A DNA stretch of 64,000 nt from Clavelina lepadiformis (Eukaryota > Chordata > Ascidiacea > Aplousobranchia > Clavelinidae), in the NCBI RefSeq assembly GCF_947623445.1, contig NC_135243.1:3536501-3600500 (forward strand), in the 5' to 3' direction. Position numbers and translations under genes: made by a program. Below, in pieces: positions 24,359-36,619 of this stretch (position 1 is the stretch's first letter; each line of letters begins with the position of its first letter). Below the pieces are notes generated by a model. The model saw only the letters and a list, made by a program, of their open reading frames with translations. It had not been told where the DNA came from and did not search any database.

Positions 24359-26082
24359 ATGTCAGCTGTCAAAAAGCGTACATGCGCCAATGACCCCAAT
24401 ATTTTTTGCTACATTTGTGGTTGCTTCACTGTCTCTTCTCAACGACATGAAATTACCGATTTTGTGAAAAGGTCTTATTTCGTTTACTTTAAGGTGAAGT
24501 TAGGGGACCAAGATAAAAGTTGGGTCCCTCATAAAGTATGCAGAAGTTGCGTGGAGAGTTTGAGATCTTGGTCTCAGGGCAAGGACAAACATCTGAAGTT
24601 TGGTATACCAATGATCTGGCCAAAACAAAAAAACTATCTCGATGATTGCTACTTTTGTCGTGTCAGTGTGAAAGGTTACAACAAGAGGAACAAGCACAAG
24701 CTGCAATATCCAAATCTTGCCTCTGCTCTGCGTTCTATTGCACACAGTGACGAAATACCTGTGCCTACCTTTACTCATCTGCCCGAAAGTAGTGAAGAAG
24801 AGCTTAGATTATCCTCTGATTCTTCACAAACTGATAAAGAAGTTTCAGATTTAGATTTTCAACCCTTGAGCTCCTTTTCTGAGCAACCCTTATTGTTCAA
24901 TCAGTCGGAACTGAACGATTTAATCCGTGATTTAAATCTTTCCAAACAGGCCTCAGAACTGCTAGCTTCACGGCTCCAGGAAAAAACCTTCTCCAGTTTG
25001 AATGATCTGTCACGTTTTATCGGAATCGAGAAAAGCTATTTCTGAACTATTTTTCTTCTAAAAGATCTTTGGTTTATTGCCATGATATTGAAGGTCTTCT
25101 TTTGCAATTAGGAATAGCCAAATATCAACCAGATGAGTGGAGACTGTTTATTGACAGCTCAAAACGAAGCCTGAAATGCGTGTTACTTCACAATGGAAAT
25201 AAATATGCATCGATTCCAGTAGGACATTCTGTGACACTCAAAGAGACGTATGAAAACATTAAGAATGTGCTGGAAACACTGAAGTACAGTGATCATGGCT
25301 GGGGATTATGTGTAGACATAAAAATGATGAACTTTCTGTTAGAACAGCAAGGTGGTTACACCAAATACCCTTGTTTTCTCTGCTACTGGGATAGCAGAGC
25401 CAAAGATGAGCATTGGATAAAAGATAAGTGGCCAGAAAGGAGCAGTTTAACACCTGGAGAAAAAAATATCATTCATAACCCGTTAGTGGATACCAAGAAG
25501 ATCATCCTGCCGCCACTTCACATCAAACTTGGCGCAATGAAACAGTATGTTAAAGCCCTTGGTCACAGTGGAGATTGCTTTAAGTACATATGCCAAGCCT
25601 TCCCAAGTCTTAGTGAAGAAAAAAAAAAGGTTTTAGTGAAGTCTTAGTGAAGAGTTTTTAACGGCCCACAAATAAGGCAGTTGCTCAGAGATGCAAATTT
25701 TGCCGCATCAATGAACACATTAGAAGCAAGGGCATGGAATGCTTTTTCTTTAGTTGTTAGTAACTTCTTTGGCAACAGAAAGGCAGCGAACTATCAAGAC
25801 CTCGTAAAAGAAATGTTGTCCAGCATGCAAGAGATGAAATGCAATATGAGCATAAAGCTCCATTTTCTGAAAAATCATTCAGATTACTTTCCTGAAAACC
25901 TTGGGGACGTCAGTGAAGAACAAGGTGAGCGCTTCCACCAATATATTAGAGTTATGGAAGAGCGCTACCAGGGCCGATGGGATTGCCACATGATGGCAGA
26001 TTACTGCTGGAATTTGAAGAGAGAAATTTACACTACTACCAACAAACGAAAGCCATTAAAACGAAAATTTTCGAGTTCTTAA
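24359..26082 (+). mobile_element. coding mobile element of a widespread unclassified family, interrupted
   Basis: A long coding region, essentially intronless, covers 24359-26082 on the plus strand. The first part has paired cysteines at residues 17/20 (CYIC), 61/64 (CRSC) and 97/100 (CYFC), a likely zinc-binding head. It is followed by an acidic Ser-rich spacer. The later part contains EWRLFIDSSKRSLKCVLLHN, GHSVTLKETYENIK, YPCFLCYWDSRA, LPPLHIKLG and EEQGERFHQYI. I remember closely similar hypothetical proteins in many copies in cnidarians, aphids, mites and spiders, which points to a mobile element of uncertain class. The copy looks broken, with about two interruptions. No terminal inverted repeats or target duplication could be identified. 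It is not related to the surrounding profilin-like genes. Confidence 0.65.
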
Positions 26083-26717
26083 AGATTGTGGCATTACACT
26101 GAATGTTCAACGGTCAATTTCTAGTGATGTTTTTTAACTGAACACGAGGCTTTGTGTTCGTGTTTTGCATGATTAAACGTTCCAGCAGTTCTGATTAAAA
26201 CAACTTCTACATTTCAAGGCGGTCTCTGATTTGCAGTATTATTTTATAATGAACATATATAAATTATATATTATCTCAAAAACGTGATGTGATAGAAACA
26301 AAATAACGCCAGATTCGGATTCAGCGCCCCCAAATTAGGTAAAAAAGACCCAAACACAATCTGCAACAAAAATCGTGTTGACCAGTGTTATAGAGGGTAA
26401 GAAATATATAATACCTTAGAGTTTAGACGGTTTCAAACCAGTTTCATGCGAAATGTACTTTATTAATTTTGATAAATAACGAAACATTATTGTAAACATG
26501 ATATACTTTGCACGTGATAATATAGATAATTTACATGCTTATGTTTTACGGATAACAACTTGATATGTTTGTGATTGTACATTTCTCTTTGAAGTTGCCC
26601 AAAAAAAATTAGGACAGCTTCAAATGCGTGTCATGTATTGCTGCACGTAACTAAGTTTAAGTTCATAGACAACAGTTCAATATACATTTGTGGTTGAAAA
26701 CGACGAAGTTGCTTCGT
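26083..26717. other. intergenic, no gene seen
   Basis: Sequence between the mobile element and array member 4. No exon or clear transposon end is seen. Confidence 0.4.
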
Positions 26718-27689
26718 TCATGTCTCCCGGTCTTTGATGGCGCCCAGTCCATGAGTTATTGCGTGTTTACAACAATTAAGAAGCCTTGATTTGTCAGCAC
26801 TTAATCGGGTAATTACGATCAAGATATCTGTCAACGATATGAAAAAGAAAAGCGTCCCATTAACACAGCGTTCTGTATATACCTGTTTAAATAAATCAAA
26901 CACATTCAGATGGCCACAATGGTCTATAAGTTACAACTTTATCTCGAACTGTCTTTAAAAAGGTTGCATTGATAACTTACACTCAGAGATCTTTCCGTAC
27001 GCAAGAACCCTTAATCCACAATCGTAGAAAAATATCCCATCGTGTAATTCCAGAAGTTGGTAATTATCGTCACGAAGCGTGAAGCGCGAACCGTTGGAAT
27101 TACAAATGATCCATACCTCTGATTCCTGGCATTTGAAGGAACAGTTTTTTAAACAAAGAATACAGAAACGAATATAAACTTATATATAACGAATATAACT
27201 TATAGTACGAATATAACTTGTCTACTCGATTGCAAAAGTTAAACAAGGTCTATAGTCGCTATAGATCGGACAGAAAGACGTTTTATCAAAAAGTACAGAA
27301 AGACGAAAACAAAATCGATATTCTGATTATAAATAAAATAGATAAAGCAAAAAATTTCGCTTATCTGGTTTCAATCCTGATGCCTTTTAAAACAAAGACA
27401 TATTGTTTTGAAAGTGAGAAACAAAACACATCAAAGGCAAAGACAAAGAAGCGGAACCGACCAACAATCAACATCGTCGCAAAATTGGCATTACAAAAAT
27501 TTACGTAAATTTTTAACAGAATCTGCGCAGTTGAAAATAGATTCCTACAAAATTACTTACTGAAAGTTGTGGGAACTTTCCGCGTCTGTCGTGTTCTCCC
27601 AGCATTTTTTGTGCCTTTTCCACATAGACGTACTCCGTCGAAAGAGCGCCCTTTTTAATAACTTCATGGCAGAAGTGATACCAATACAT
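26718..27689 (-). CDS. profilin-like array member 4 (127 aa)
   Basis: Minus-strand exons 27689-27561, 27125-26981 and 26827-26718 (129, 145 and 110 nt) give an uninterrupted 127-residue protein ending in TGA. Exon 1 reads MYWYHFCHEVIKKGALSTEY and then VYVEKAQKMLGEHDRRGKF. Exon 2 carries NSNGSRFTLRDDNYQLL and LAYGK. Exon 3 begins ILIVITRLSADK and ends CCKHAITHGLGAIKD. The exon 2 donor is GTAAGTTATC, lacking the extended intronic motif seen in most copies. A shared upstream block lies at 28033-28101. The profilin assignment is inferred from family layout and pattern. Confidence 0.75.
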
Positions 27690-28032
27690 TTCGATGCGCA
27701 AAACAACAACTGGTGTTTTGTCGGTTTACGTAACTATTCTTTACTTTCATGTATCTCAAGAACTAATAAAACAAAAATGCTTAAATACAATACAATTTTC
27801 CCTTTTATTAATTTACCGTTTCTGAGTTGTCGAATTTCTATAAATATTTTTTGAAAATTCAAGCACACTCCAAACTGAGCCTTGTTGTTATAGATAAGAT
27901 GTCAACAAACAGAAAGAAGTCACACTGCAACAAAGACTACAAACGTCTGACCTACAAATGTGATCTGAAAAACTTTGCTGAATTTTATCTGAGTTGCAGC
28001 AAGAACCAGTTGAGAGCAAACAACTGACAACA

Positions 28033-28101
28033 AAAGACGCTGAACAATTAAGCACAACAATTAAAGTTTCTCGGAGGCTCCCGTATTGCACGTTGATTAA
28101 C
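28033..28101 (-). promoter_or_regulatory. shared array upstream block, member 4 copy
   Basis: In gene orientation it starts GGTTAATCAACGTGCAATAC and ends with TTCAGCGTCTTTTG, about 345 bp before the ATG. Confidence 0.6.
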
Positions 28102-29300
28102 CGACACAAAACAGTGAAGTATTTTGGTAGGATTGTAGATAGCTATAAGCCTTTCATAGCTATCAACAAGCAGAAAAAGGAAACGCATTTTGGCTAGTCA
28201 CTTCTTCCATGAGCTATGCGGTTATAACAGCAATGATATTAACAAAGGAATTCTTGGTTTATTTTTTGTCAAAAAAAACAAAAACATATTATACGCAACC
28301 AAACATGACGTCAAATGTCCATAAATTATTATCATTTTATTACTGGAAAAATCCACTCCCAAAAATCGCAACAAGAAAAACTTGCCGTTGATTTCGAAAT
28401 TTTTGTAAAACTTTGAAATAGTTTTGCTTAGAAGGCCAGACACTGTTGGTTATTAAATAAAATTACATTTTCACCATCACTTACAGTAAGAGGTTCAGAG
28501 TTAATTTCGAATTATCCTGGAATTGAATAAGTGGATATGTAGAGACCCGTAAAAATAATTGTGTTTTACCAAGTTAATATTGATTGCAAGAACTTTGAAT
28601 ATGCAAATTGCGTTTTTTGTGGAAAAATTTTTCTCATATTTATTGTACGATTTTTAATATTATTAAGTTTGTTTATTTTTCTACTGTTTTTTTTTTGGTA
28701 ATAACGTTAAAAAGATTCAGCCATACTTCAAAGGCTTTGTGTTTTTTAATAAGTTAATTTCTCATACAAACATGTACAAATGAAATGTCATTTTCATTGG
28801 TGAAGCCAGGTTTAGCAATCATCTACAACTTCCTCTACATCTACAACTATACTCGGCCACCAGATTTTGGTTTACGACTATTATAGCTTTTACAACACAC
28901 ATAATTTTAAAAAATATTTCGGTTTAATAATTAACTTAAGACTTAACTTTTCAGTTTCTTAAGTTTAGGCAAAAATTTCATAAAATAACTTTTCAGTATT
29001 TTTTCGTCTTCTGCTCCCCACAAAACTCTTTTCGGTGGTTATGACGTGTAACTACAATAATTTATGGTTGTTTGTAAGCGATAGTTTCTGTGTGGATTGG
29101 GTGAAACAGACAAAGAACTTACATTGCGCATAAAAGCAGCTTTGCATATTTCCAAGATGTAGCAAAATAAATTTATTTTTGTTGATAAGAATTTACATCA
29201 GTATCAATAACAGAAATCTTGTATCTTGAGTCCTAACTCCAGTAAGTATTTATCTTGTGCTTGTCACTTCGAGAATACTGATGAGGTGATGTTGTTGAGA
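28102..29300. other. intergenic between members 4 and 5
   Basis: AT-rich, with long T and A runs near 28620-28700. No coding exon is recognised. Confidence 0.4.
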
Positions 29301-30060
29301 TCAACATCTCATGTCGATCAGACGACTTTTTCCGTAACTTGCCGCTCGATGACACTGCTTGACGACCATTCCTCTTGCAGGACTTCGACAGCTAATTACG
29401 ATTATGATACCTACGTAAAATTTGGAAAAAAACGTGGCATAATTGACAGCATTTAAACAAATAAACTTTACTCACAATGCCATAGTGGCTTCTATTACTT
29501 TCACATGCTACATTCTAAAAAAGTATTTAACCATGCATAGATCTCTTACATGTGAAAGATTTTGCAAAAGCAATAGCCCTAGTCGGACCTTGGTAAGTCA
29601 CAACGCCATTGTTTCTCTGCGCAAGACTGTATTGGTGGCCACGAAATCCAAAATTTAAAGAATTGGCATTGTGAATGATGTTGAACTCGCCCACCTGGTT
29701 GAAAATGATTTTGAAATGAAGTCAAACAAATGAATGTAAAAGCAGAGTTAAATTTATTTCATGTTGAACTTGCTTAGCTCGTCCAAGATTCATGCAAACT
29801 CTGTGCAATGTGTTTGAAATTAGTAGCAACCAGTAACTATTACCTGAATTGCAAATTCGGCAAAATGACAGCTTTCGTATGTCGTTGAACATAAAGAATT
29901 GATAAAAAAACTCTTTTTAAAAATTACTTACTGTGAGTTCAGGAAATTCCGGATTGTTTTTGTTTTCCCCCAACTTTCCCATCATTGTTCCCAAATAAAC
30001 ATATTCGACCGAGCGGCCAGGACGACGTAACACATCGTTGCAAAATTGGTTCCAATTCAT
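29301..30060 (-). CDS. profilin-like array member 5 (127 aa)
   Basis: Minus-strand exons 30060-29932, 29694-29550 and 29410-29301 (129, 145 and 110 nt) encode 127 residues with TGA stop. Exon 1 reads MNWNQFCNDVLRRPGRSVEY then VYLGTMMGKLGE, very close to family consensus. Exon 2 carries NSLNFGFRGHQYSL and RAIAFAKS. Exon 3 has IIIVISCRSPARG and QCHRAASYGKSRL. The exon 2 donor region reads GTAAGAGATCTATGCATG, a variant of the conserved intronic motif. Introns are 237 and 139 bp. A shared upstream block lies at 30361-30426. Confidence 0.75.
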
Positions 30061-30360
30061 CTTCTTGTCCTATAACAACCGCCTTAGATTTTCGAATATG
30101 AACGCAAACTAACGTTTGTCTCCAGAAATAGTAAAACAACAACGATTCGCAAGAACAATAGCGAGCAAACGTTGGCTACAAATCTTTGATTACTCTTTAT
30201 ACCTTTTGTTATTTACTAAAAAAAGTAACAACTCTTGAGTTTTATTTAACCAAAATCTCAAGATGGATATAACATTTGAAAAACAACAACATCCCCATAA
30301 CATGACACAAGCTTTACGCTTACCTTTATTTTAAAGTTTTTAACAAGCAACAGAAAACAA

Positions 30361-30426
30361 AAGACACAGAGTATGGTCCAGTGAAGTAATTGATGCCGTG
30401 GGCATTCGCACGTAGCACGTTGATTT
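30361..30426 (-). promoter_or_regulatory. shared array upstream block, member 5 copy
   Basis: In gene orientation AAATCAACGTGCTACGTGCG, then CCATACTCTGTGTCTTTTG. It lies about 300 bp before the ATG. Confidence 0.55.
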
Positions 30427-32084
30427 TTTAAAACAAATTGCGTGAATGAAATAAAACATTTGAATAAGAAGAAACTTATTTTTTATTGACTTGCCTTGGC
30501 GCTTGAAAACGATTCCATTCCAGTCGTTTATGCTCGTTGTCGATTTCTTTTTGCGACGCTCCATATTCTTCTTACAAAAGATTTGGATAACAGTTCTAAA
30601 AATGAACAAAACGAAGTTAAGTCCATCCATGTTCAAACCAGATGCTGTACCGAATACGTCCTAGATTTTCTTTACCGAGACATAGATGCGAAACTATAGT
30701 GAACAATCTTATGATAAATGATTTGAATCAAGTTGTTGCAAAAATGACAAGTGCAGAAATCATCGTATTCACCACTGACTTGTTTCGGGCCTTGCACAGG
30801 TCCTTCATTAGAGAATATAAATGACGAAGTGTGATTAACTGGAACACGTGCCATCCATTGGGATCAATAAACGTTAAAATACAGTAGCAATGCACCAGTT
30901 CACACCCAACACATCAGCGATAAGCAGTTCTCGGTGATTTTATCAACATCTTTCAACGCTATGAGATATGGTTCTGTTTAGTAGACAAGACAAGGCGGTG
31001 TTATTAAATATAAACTTAAGTTTTGCTAAAACTCATGAGTATGCGTTTGTAGTGCTGAGTTCCATTTGATTCTGACCGGAAATTTTTACGTCGTTGGATG
31101 GAAAAGTGACATGATTTGCTAGCTCGGAGGTTTAGAGGTTTAGGCAGCAGGTGTTGTCAATGCCGTTCAAATTGTAAACGGCATTTTTGTTGAAAATTTG
31201 TTACTTATTTCTTTACTTTATGTTTTGTAATGGTTTTAACTTTGTTTACATTTTATTTTCTCTTAACATAGGATTGAAATCCTTTCCATTTTCCATTACC
31301 TGTGGTGATAATTAGTATAAGTTTGGCTCATCTGGTAGCTTAACGGCCGCAACTTACACTTCCAGTTTATTGCCATCAAGTCAATAGTGATTACTTTGAA
31401 CATCCACACCGCAAGGTTGTTGTTGCTTCATGCATTGTTCCTTTAATACCTTGCCGTTTAGTCTATCGACATAGCTGCACAGGTATTTCTTTAACTCATT
31501 CTGCGTAAGAGCTCTGTTTGGACGGATCATATAAACCACGTAATCGCCAATTACTGCACAATTTATATTAACTTTGAATTAAAATTTATTACTTATATTA
31601 CGCTGTTTCTTACGTAATAAATACGCGACAAAGACTAAATTTGTGGTAAAACCCATACTTTGTTTAAATATTACAAGTGATTAGCGTGAACTCGATTTTG
31701 GGCCTACTACATCTGTCACCAAGGTTTGATCCAGGCTATTTATTAGCCTACAACTTTATCGACACATAGGCCCACTGCATATCTTTTATAAAGACTTCTT
31801 TTGGCCTCAAATAGACTTCACAAATTAGATTTTTTCGCGACTGTCTTTTGCGCCTTACAAAATTATTTTCCAACTTTTGCGACGTAATAAATGGGTTGAA
31901 TGTTTTCACTCAAAGCTCGTGAAAACTTAGCTTTGAATTGACCAGATAATACGAAATAAAAAGTTGCAGACTGTGTGACAGCCATAGACATTTAGAGCTT
32001 GTAGCAAAATATGTTTATTTTCTTGTTAACACTTCAATATATATTTGTGACGTCAAAAACACTGGTGTGGCAATATCGCTGAAT
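30427..32084. other. intergenic between members 5 and 6
   Basis: No coding exon or mobile element is recognised with confidence. Confidence 0.4.
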
Positions 32085-32943
32085 TCAAACCCTCATGTTG
32101 CACAGGTGGCTCAGTCCGTATCGTAAGGCGTGTTGGCACTGGTTAAGGAATCTTCCTTTGGGACGATTTTCAAAGCTAAAAACGATCAAGATACCTTCAC
32201 AAAATATGAAAAAGCTGCATTAATACTAATATTTTACCGTTACCAGCAACACTATGGTACTTCTATGACTTCTATTCAATCTGCATTTTCCACAATGTAA
32301 CGTTTACCAATGCATAGACATCTTACATTTGAAGGTATGTCCATAAGCAAGTTCCCTTGAAGGACCATCGTAATCGTACACACCATTCTTATACTGCACA
32401 AAACTGTATTCGTCGCCTCGAAACTGAAAGTCTACGCCATTTGAATTACTGATGGCGTACGCTTCGGATTCCTGGTGGAATCATGTCGAAGTTCGATTAA
32501 ACAATTGAATGAAAATACAGAGATTAAGCTTCATCCACTCATGCTAAGTGCCGAGGTTCAACCGACCAGCAGAGAATATTATATAAAGTATATAATTATA
32601 TATATTATATACCGGTCATGTAGATCGCAAAGTCGGCATTATAACAATTTACGTAAACGTTGACTTGAAGATACAAAACTAAAAACAAATTTCAAAACAT
32701 TATTCACGGTAAGTTCTGCAAACCCCGGATGGTTTCCGTCTTGTCCCACTCTCTCCATTATCGTGCCCATGTAAGCATATTCGACGGTGTACCCCGGTTG
32801 GTTGATGATTCTGTTGCAAAATTGGTCCCATGTCTTATCAGGTTTCTGCAACAAACACTTTAGATTTGAATATTTTAAAGTAAACTTTACTTTTTTATGA
32901 AAAATTACGAAACAAAACTTACAGGTACGTAATTGTCATCCAT
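32085..32943 (-). CDS. profilin-like array member 6 with an extra 5' coding exon (137 aa)
   Basis: Four minus-strand exons: 32943-32923 (MDDNYVP), 32845-32708, 32471-32327 and 32194-32085 (21, 138, 145 and 110 nt), all in phase, giving 137 residues and TGA. The usual start codon before Trp3 is ACA here (KTWDQFCNRI). A small upstream exon with a good donor (GTAAGTTTTG) and acceptor (TTTGTTGCAG) supplies a new ATG. The protein therefore gains about 10 residues at its N-terminus. Later motifs are VEYAYMGT, NSNGVDFQFRGDEYSF, RELAYG, ILIVFSFENRPKG and QCQHALRYGLSHL. The conserved GTAAGATGTCTATGCATTG follows exon 2. Confidence 0.72.
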
Positions 32944-33131
32944 AATTGTTTCTAACAAATGCTTTATTGTTGATATGTCTCTACTATACTCATATCTTCT
33001 TGTACTTTTTGTTGTAAACTGAAGACCAAAATCCTGAGCTTTGTTTACCTGAACTGAAAACTTAAGCTGTGTTTAACAAACGCAAAAAAAATCTTACTCC
33101 AAAGTTAACAAGTTCTTAACTCGCATTTGAA

Positions 33132-33220
33132 GTCGAAACAGTGAGCATCGTGCAGTAACAATTAGGGCTGCGGATCTTAACAAGCACAAATTGCACCCAA
33201 GTGCTCGACGCGCGTTGATC
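33132..33220 (-). promoter_or_regulatory. shared array upstream block, member 6 copy (diverged)
   Basis: Gene orientation: GATCAACGCGCGTCGAGC at one end and GATGCTCACTGTTTCGAC at the other, longer and weaker than other copies. It lies about 190 bp before the ATG. Confidence 0.4.
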
Positions 33221-33993
33221 AAATTTGCACTTCGTAAATTACTCCTGGGCCTGTGACGTTTCCACAAGCCGAGCAGATGGGGTTTAATTAGCTGGTGAAC
33301 GGTTGAGTTTAAGATTTATTTCGTGATAAAACCTCCGATGCTGTACTTTGATCTGTGGCTTGCAACAGCCTAAAACATAAGCCACAAGCGAATAATAGCA
33401 ACAAGTAAGATTTCTGAGTGTAGCGACAAGCCGAAGATTGGTTTAAGAACTTTACACGACAACTTACAACGGTTCCGATGCTGACTGCGCTTTAAGTCCG
33501 TACTTTTTCACAGTTTGATCCACTCACGCCCACTCAATCCATCAGATGCTCGACACACGACAAAGGTACAGGCCGGTTACAATGTTGCAAAAATAAAAAC
33601 ATAGGAGCTTGCAATGTTGACTTTGCTTTAATTTTATTTTATTTTTTTAAAAGAGACATGAACCTTTTCTTAAAGTTCATTTTCCCTAAGTCAGTTCCTC
33701 CTTGCATAAGTAGAAGGTCGAGTTGTTGGTGATGGTGGACAGGTCGTGAGCCTGGTAATAAAAAATAGCATAATGATAAACAAAATAAATGACGTTTTTA
33801 CTTACTTTTTTTTATCAAAATTACAATATTTTGGAAAAATGTAGTTTCGAAATAGAGTTGAGAAAAATCTTATTAAAGCTAGAAACATCATAGCATAAAC
33901 ATAAATATCTGATAATTTGCCGGTTGTAAAAAAATTACTAAGGCAGTCCGTATCCTACCCGCACCTATGTCTTCACGTTGAAATAAGAGCATT
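33221..33993. other. intergenic, no gene seen
   Basis: Sequence between the member 6 upstream block and the repeat mosaic. Nothing coding is recognised. Confidence 0.4.
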
Positions 33994-34533
33994 TGCAAGA
34001 TTTTAACTCGATCATGATTTCCCATCATTCAAGCTTGCTGCCATATTTAGCAACTGGAATGCCCAAAGCCTAACAAAGCGCTAATCGTCGCGGCATCTCA
34101 ATCTACTACCAGCCACATACGTATTGAGAAACAGCAACGGGTAATATTTCTACTGAACATGCTGATACTAAACATGAGAAATTCTCGCCTGAGGTTAAGT
34201 TTTGCAAAGGCTCGCATCAGTGTGAGGATAAAGATGGTGACGACATAAAGTCCGGTTTTGTCTTGTATACCGTACATATTCAGTTAAGAAACCCACGTTT
34301 ATTAAACCTTCATTATAAAATCAAACCCAATCGATTATAATGCACTGCACATACCCTTGGAAGGAGAGTGCTTTGTTGAAATGATTGCAAAGATAGAAGG
34401 CGCCCTTGACAAGGCTGATGAACTGATGCCAAGAAATTATTGTGCTGAAAAAAACGAAAATAATTTTTACTGATGAAGAAATTGCAATGAGAGAAGAAAA
34501 GAATTATTCAACAAACACGAAACACAAAGCCAA
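33994..34533 (+). repeat. duplicated block R1, copy a
   Basis: It shares near-identical sequence with 35242-35777, from GATTTTAACTCGATCATGAT to the GAATTATTCAACA..CACGAAACACAAA region. No coding content is recognised. Confidence 0.85.
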
Positions 34534-34611
34534 ATAATAAACAAAACAAAACAATAATAGCCAAAACAAAATAATAATAGCCAATAGCCAAATAGTAGCC
34601 AAAACAAAATA

Positions 34612-35053
34612 ATAATTCTAGTCCCGTATGTATTGAGACGAAAGAAATGACATCATACTCGCAGCTGCGGCCGAGTGCGCACACACAAGATTGTGAGACA
34701 CTACGTCACAAAGGTTAAAGGTTGAAAGGGACCAGTGCAATGGACAAGTATTGATCTCAGCAAACGAGCACATTCCTCAGTTGAGATGAACTGTTCCAAG
34801 CGCACGCAAAAGAGTGGTCAGAGTTGTTTGTGTTTGTTTAATGAACCAGATTATGTGGAATGATCAAAGCACGTTCAAGCGTTGTTGTTTTTCTCTCCCA
34901 GTAATATTTCTTACATGGAACTGGTTTACTTCTTGCAGCTTGTGGACATTAGAAATTTAGTCGGACATATTTCGTGTAAAAGTATAATACACAAAATATA
35001 TGGCCAACTCATAACGTATTGCCCCCGTTCATGCCGGTCTAATCTCATTAGAT
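34612..35053 (+). repeat. duplicated block R2, copy a
   Basis: Near-identical to 36620-37056, from ATTCTAGTCCCGTATGTATT to GGTCTAATCTCATTAGAT. In this copy a hAT-like end follows immediately at 35054. Confidence 0.85.
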
Positions 35054-35130
35054 CAGGGGTTCTTAAACTTTTTGGCACACGCCCCCCTTGACGGTACCTA
35101 AAAATTTCGCGCCCCACCTCATTGCAAAAT
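35054..35130 (+). repeat. hAT-like terminus inserted at the end of R2a
   Basis: CAGGGGTTCTTAAACTTTTT followed by a GCGCCCCACCTCATTGC segment is typical of hAT element ends. It begins where copies R2a and R2b stop matching. The opposite end was not found. Confidence 0.5.
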
Positions 35131-35241
35131 AAAAAAGCATTAAACAAAACAACAATTTATTTTCAATTAACTTTCATTAATATGAAGGATGTAGTTGTTT
35201 TTGGTAAACCTAACGTTTAATTCGATGCTTTGTAGAAGATA

Positions 35242-35777
35242 ATGCAAAGATTTTAACTCGATCATGATTTCCCATCATTCAGGCTTGCTGCCACATTTAG
35301 CAACTGGAATGCCCAAACCGTAACAAAGCGCTAATCATCGCGGCATCTCAATCTACTACCAGCCACATACGTATTGAGAAACAGCAACGGGTAATATTCC
35401 TACTGAACATGCTGGTACTAAAGATGAGAAATCCTCGCCTGAGGTTAAGTTGTGCAAAGGCTCGCATCAGTTTAAGGATAAAGATCGTGACGACATAAAG
35501 TCCGGTTTTGTCTTGTATACCGTACATATTCAGTTAAGAAACCTACGTTTATTAAAACTTCATTATAAAAACCAAACCCAATCGATTATAATGCACTGCA
35601 CATACCCTTGGAAGGAGAGTGCATTGTTGAAATGATTGCAAAGATAGAAGGCGCCCTTGACAAGGCTGATCAACTGATGCCAAGAAATTATTGTGCTGAA
35701 AAAAACGCAAATAATTTTTACTGTTGCAATGAGAGAAGAAAAGAATTATTCAACACACACGAAACACAAAACCAAGG
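35242..35777 (+). repeat. duplicated block R1, copy b
   Basis: Second copy of the block at 33994-34533, with scattered substitutions and a short deletion near 35722. Confidence 0.85.
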
Positions 35778-36101
35778 ATGTTAAACCACGACCTGACAAT
35801 AGAGACGCTGAGTATGGCGCCAGCAAGTGACTAGCGCTGTGTTGTGAGGTGATGACCTGAAACAAATGTCACAACGTAAGTAGGAAGCACAACACTAAGC
35901 GCACAACCCGGGGTATATTTGGTTGTCAACAGGAACAAAAATTTTTCTCTTGTCAAGCCATAATTCCTGTAATACAGTATTCCTGGTTCGCCTCAGCGCT
36001 TAACTTCAATTAATTCTGGTGATTTGGATTTCGCATTCGTTGTGGTCGACAATAATAACCGGTGCATGATATGTTGAGCGGTTTACGAGTCTGACTGAAA
36101 A

Positions 36102-36497
36102 TCGACCCAATCACCATCTGGGGGTTGGATAGTCCTTGCGTTGTATTGACCGACCACCGTACACATACACACGCGCATACTAGAATCGACATTCAATGAT
36201 CATATTCAGGTCGTCCTGCTAATACCGTGGAACTGGAAGTAACTTCCGGGACAGAACTACCAAAACGGCGGCAATCGCTTCGCACAAGGCCGGCCGAGCT
36301 CTTTAAAGTGGCCGGTGGCCGCTACAACGTTTCTAGCTTAAAACGAAATTCAGAATAAGTGTACGACAAAAATGTTGCTGCATTACCAAACAGTATTTCG
36401 CTCTCCGAACAGGTGTCAGCAATATCGTTTAAAACAGTTTTAGTGGCATAGCGGGGAATGTAACAGCAGCCGCAAGTAATGGCTTTTACATCGGTTA
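36102..36497 (+). repeat. duplicated block R3, copy a
   Basis: Matches 40598-40985, from CGACCCAATCACCATCTGGG to ATGGCTTTTACATCGGTT. It lies between R1b and R2b and is bracketed by two copies of GTTGAGCGGTTT..GAGTCTGA (about 36072-36094 and 36511-36533), as if inserted or bounded by a duplication. Confidence 0.8.
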
Positions 36498-36619
36498 AAC
36501 CAAAATAACTGTTGAGCGGTTTGTGAGTCTGAGATGGGCCAATATATTACAATTTTGGCAACAAACGTTTTCTTTTTTCTTGAAACATTCCCAATGATAA
36601 ACATGACAGCGCAGTGTAT

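Noticed and set aside
27218-28197. Lys-rich open frames on the plus strand around member 4
   Set aside because: They run antisense through intron 1, exon 1 and the upstream block of member 4. Composition explains their length.
31321-31370. TGGCTCATCTGGTAGCTTAA, tRNA-like A box
   Set aside because: No B box at the right distance and no cloverleaf.
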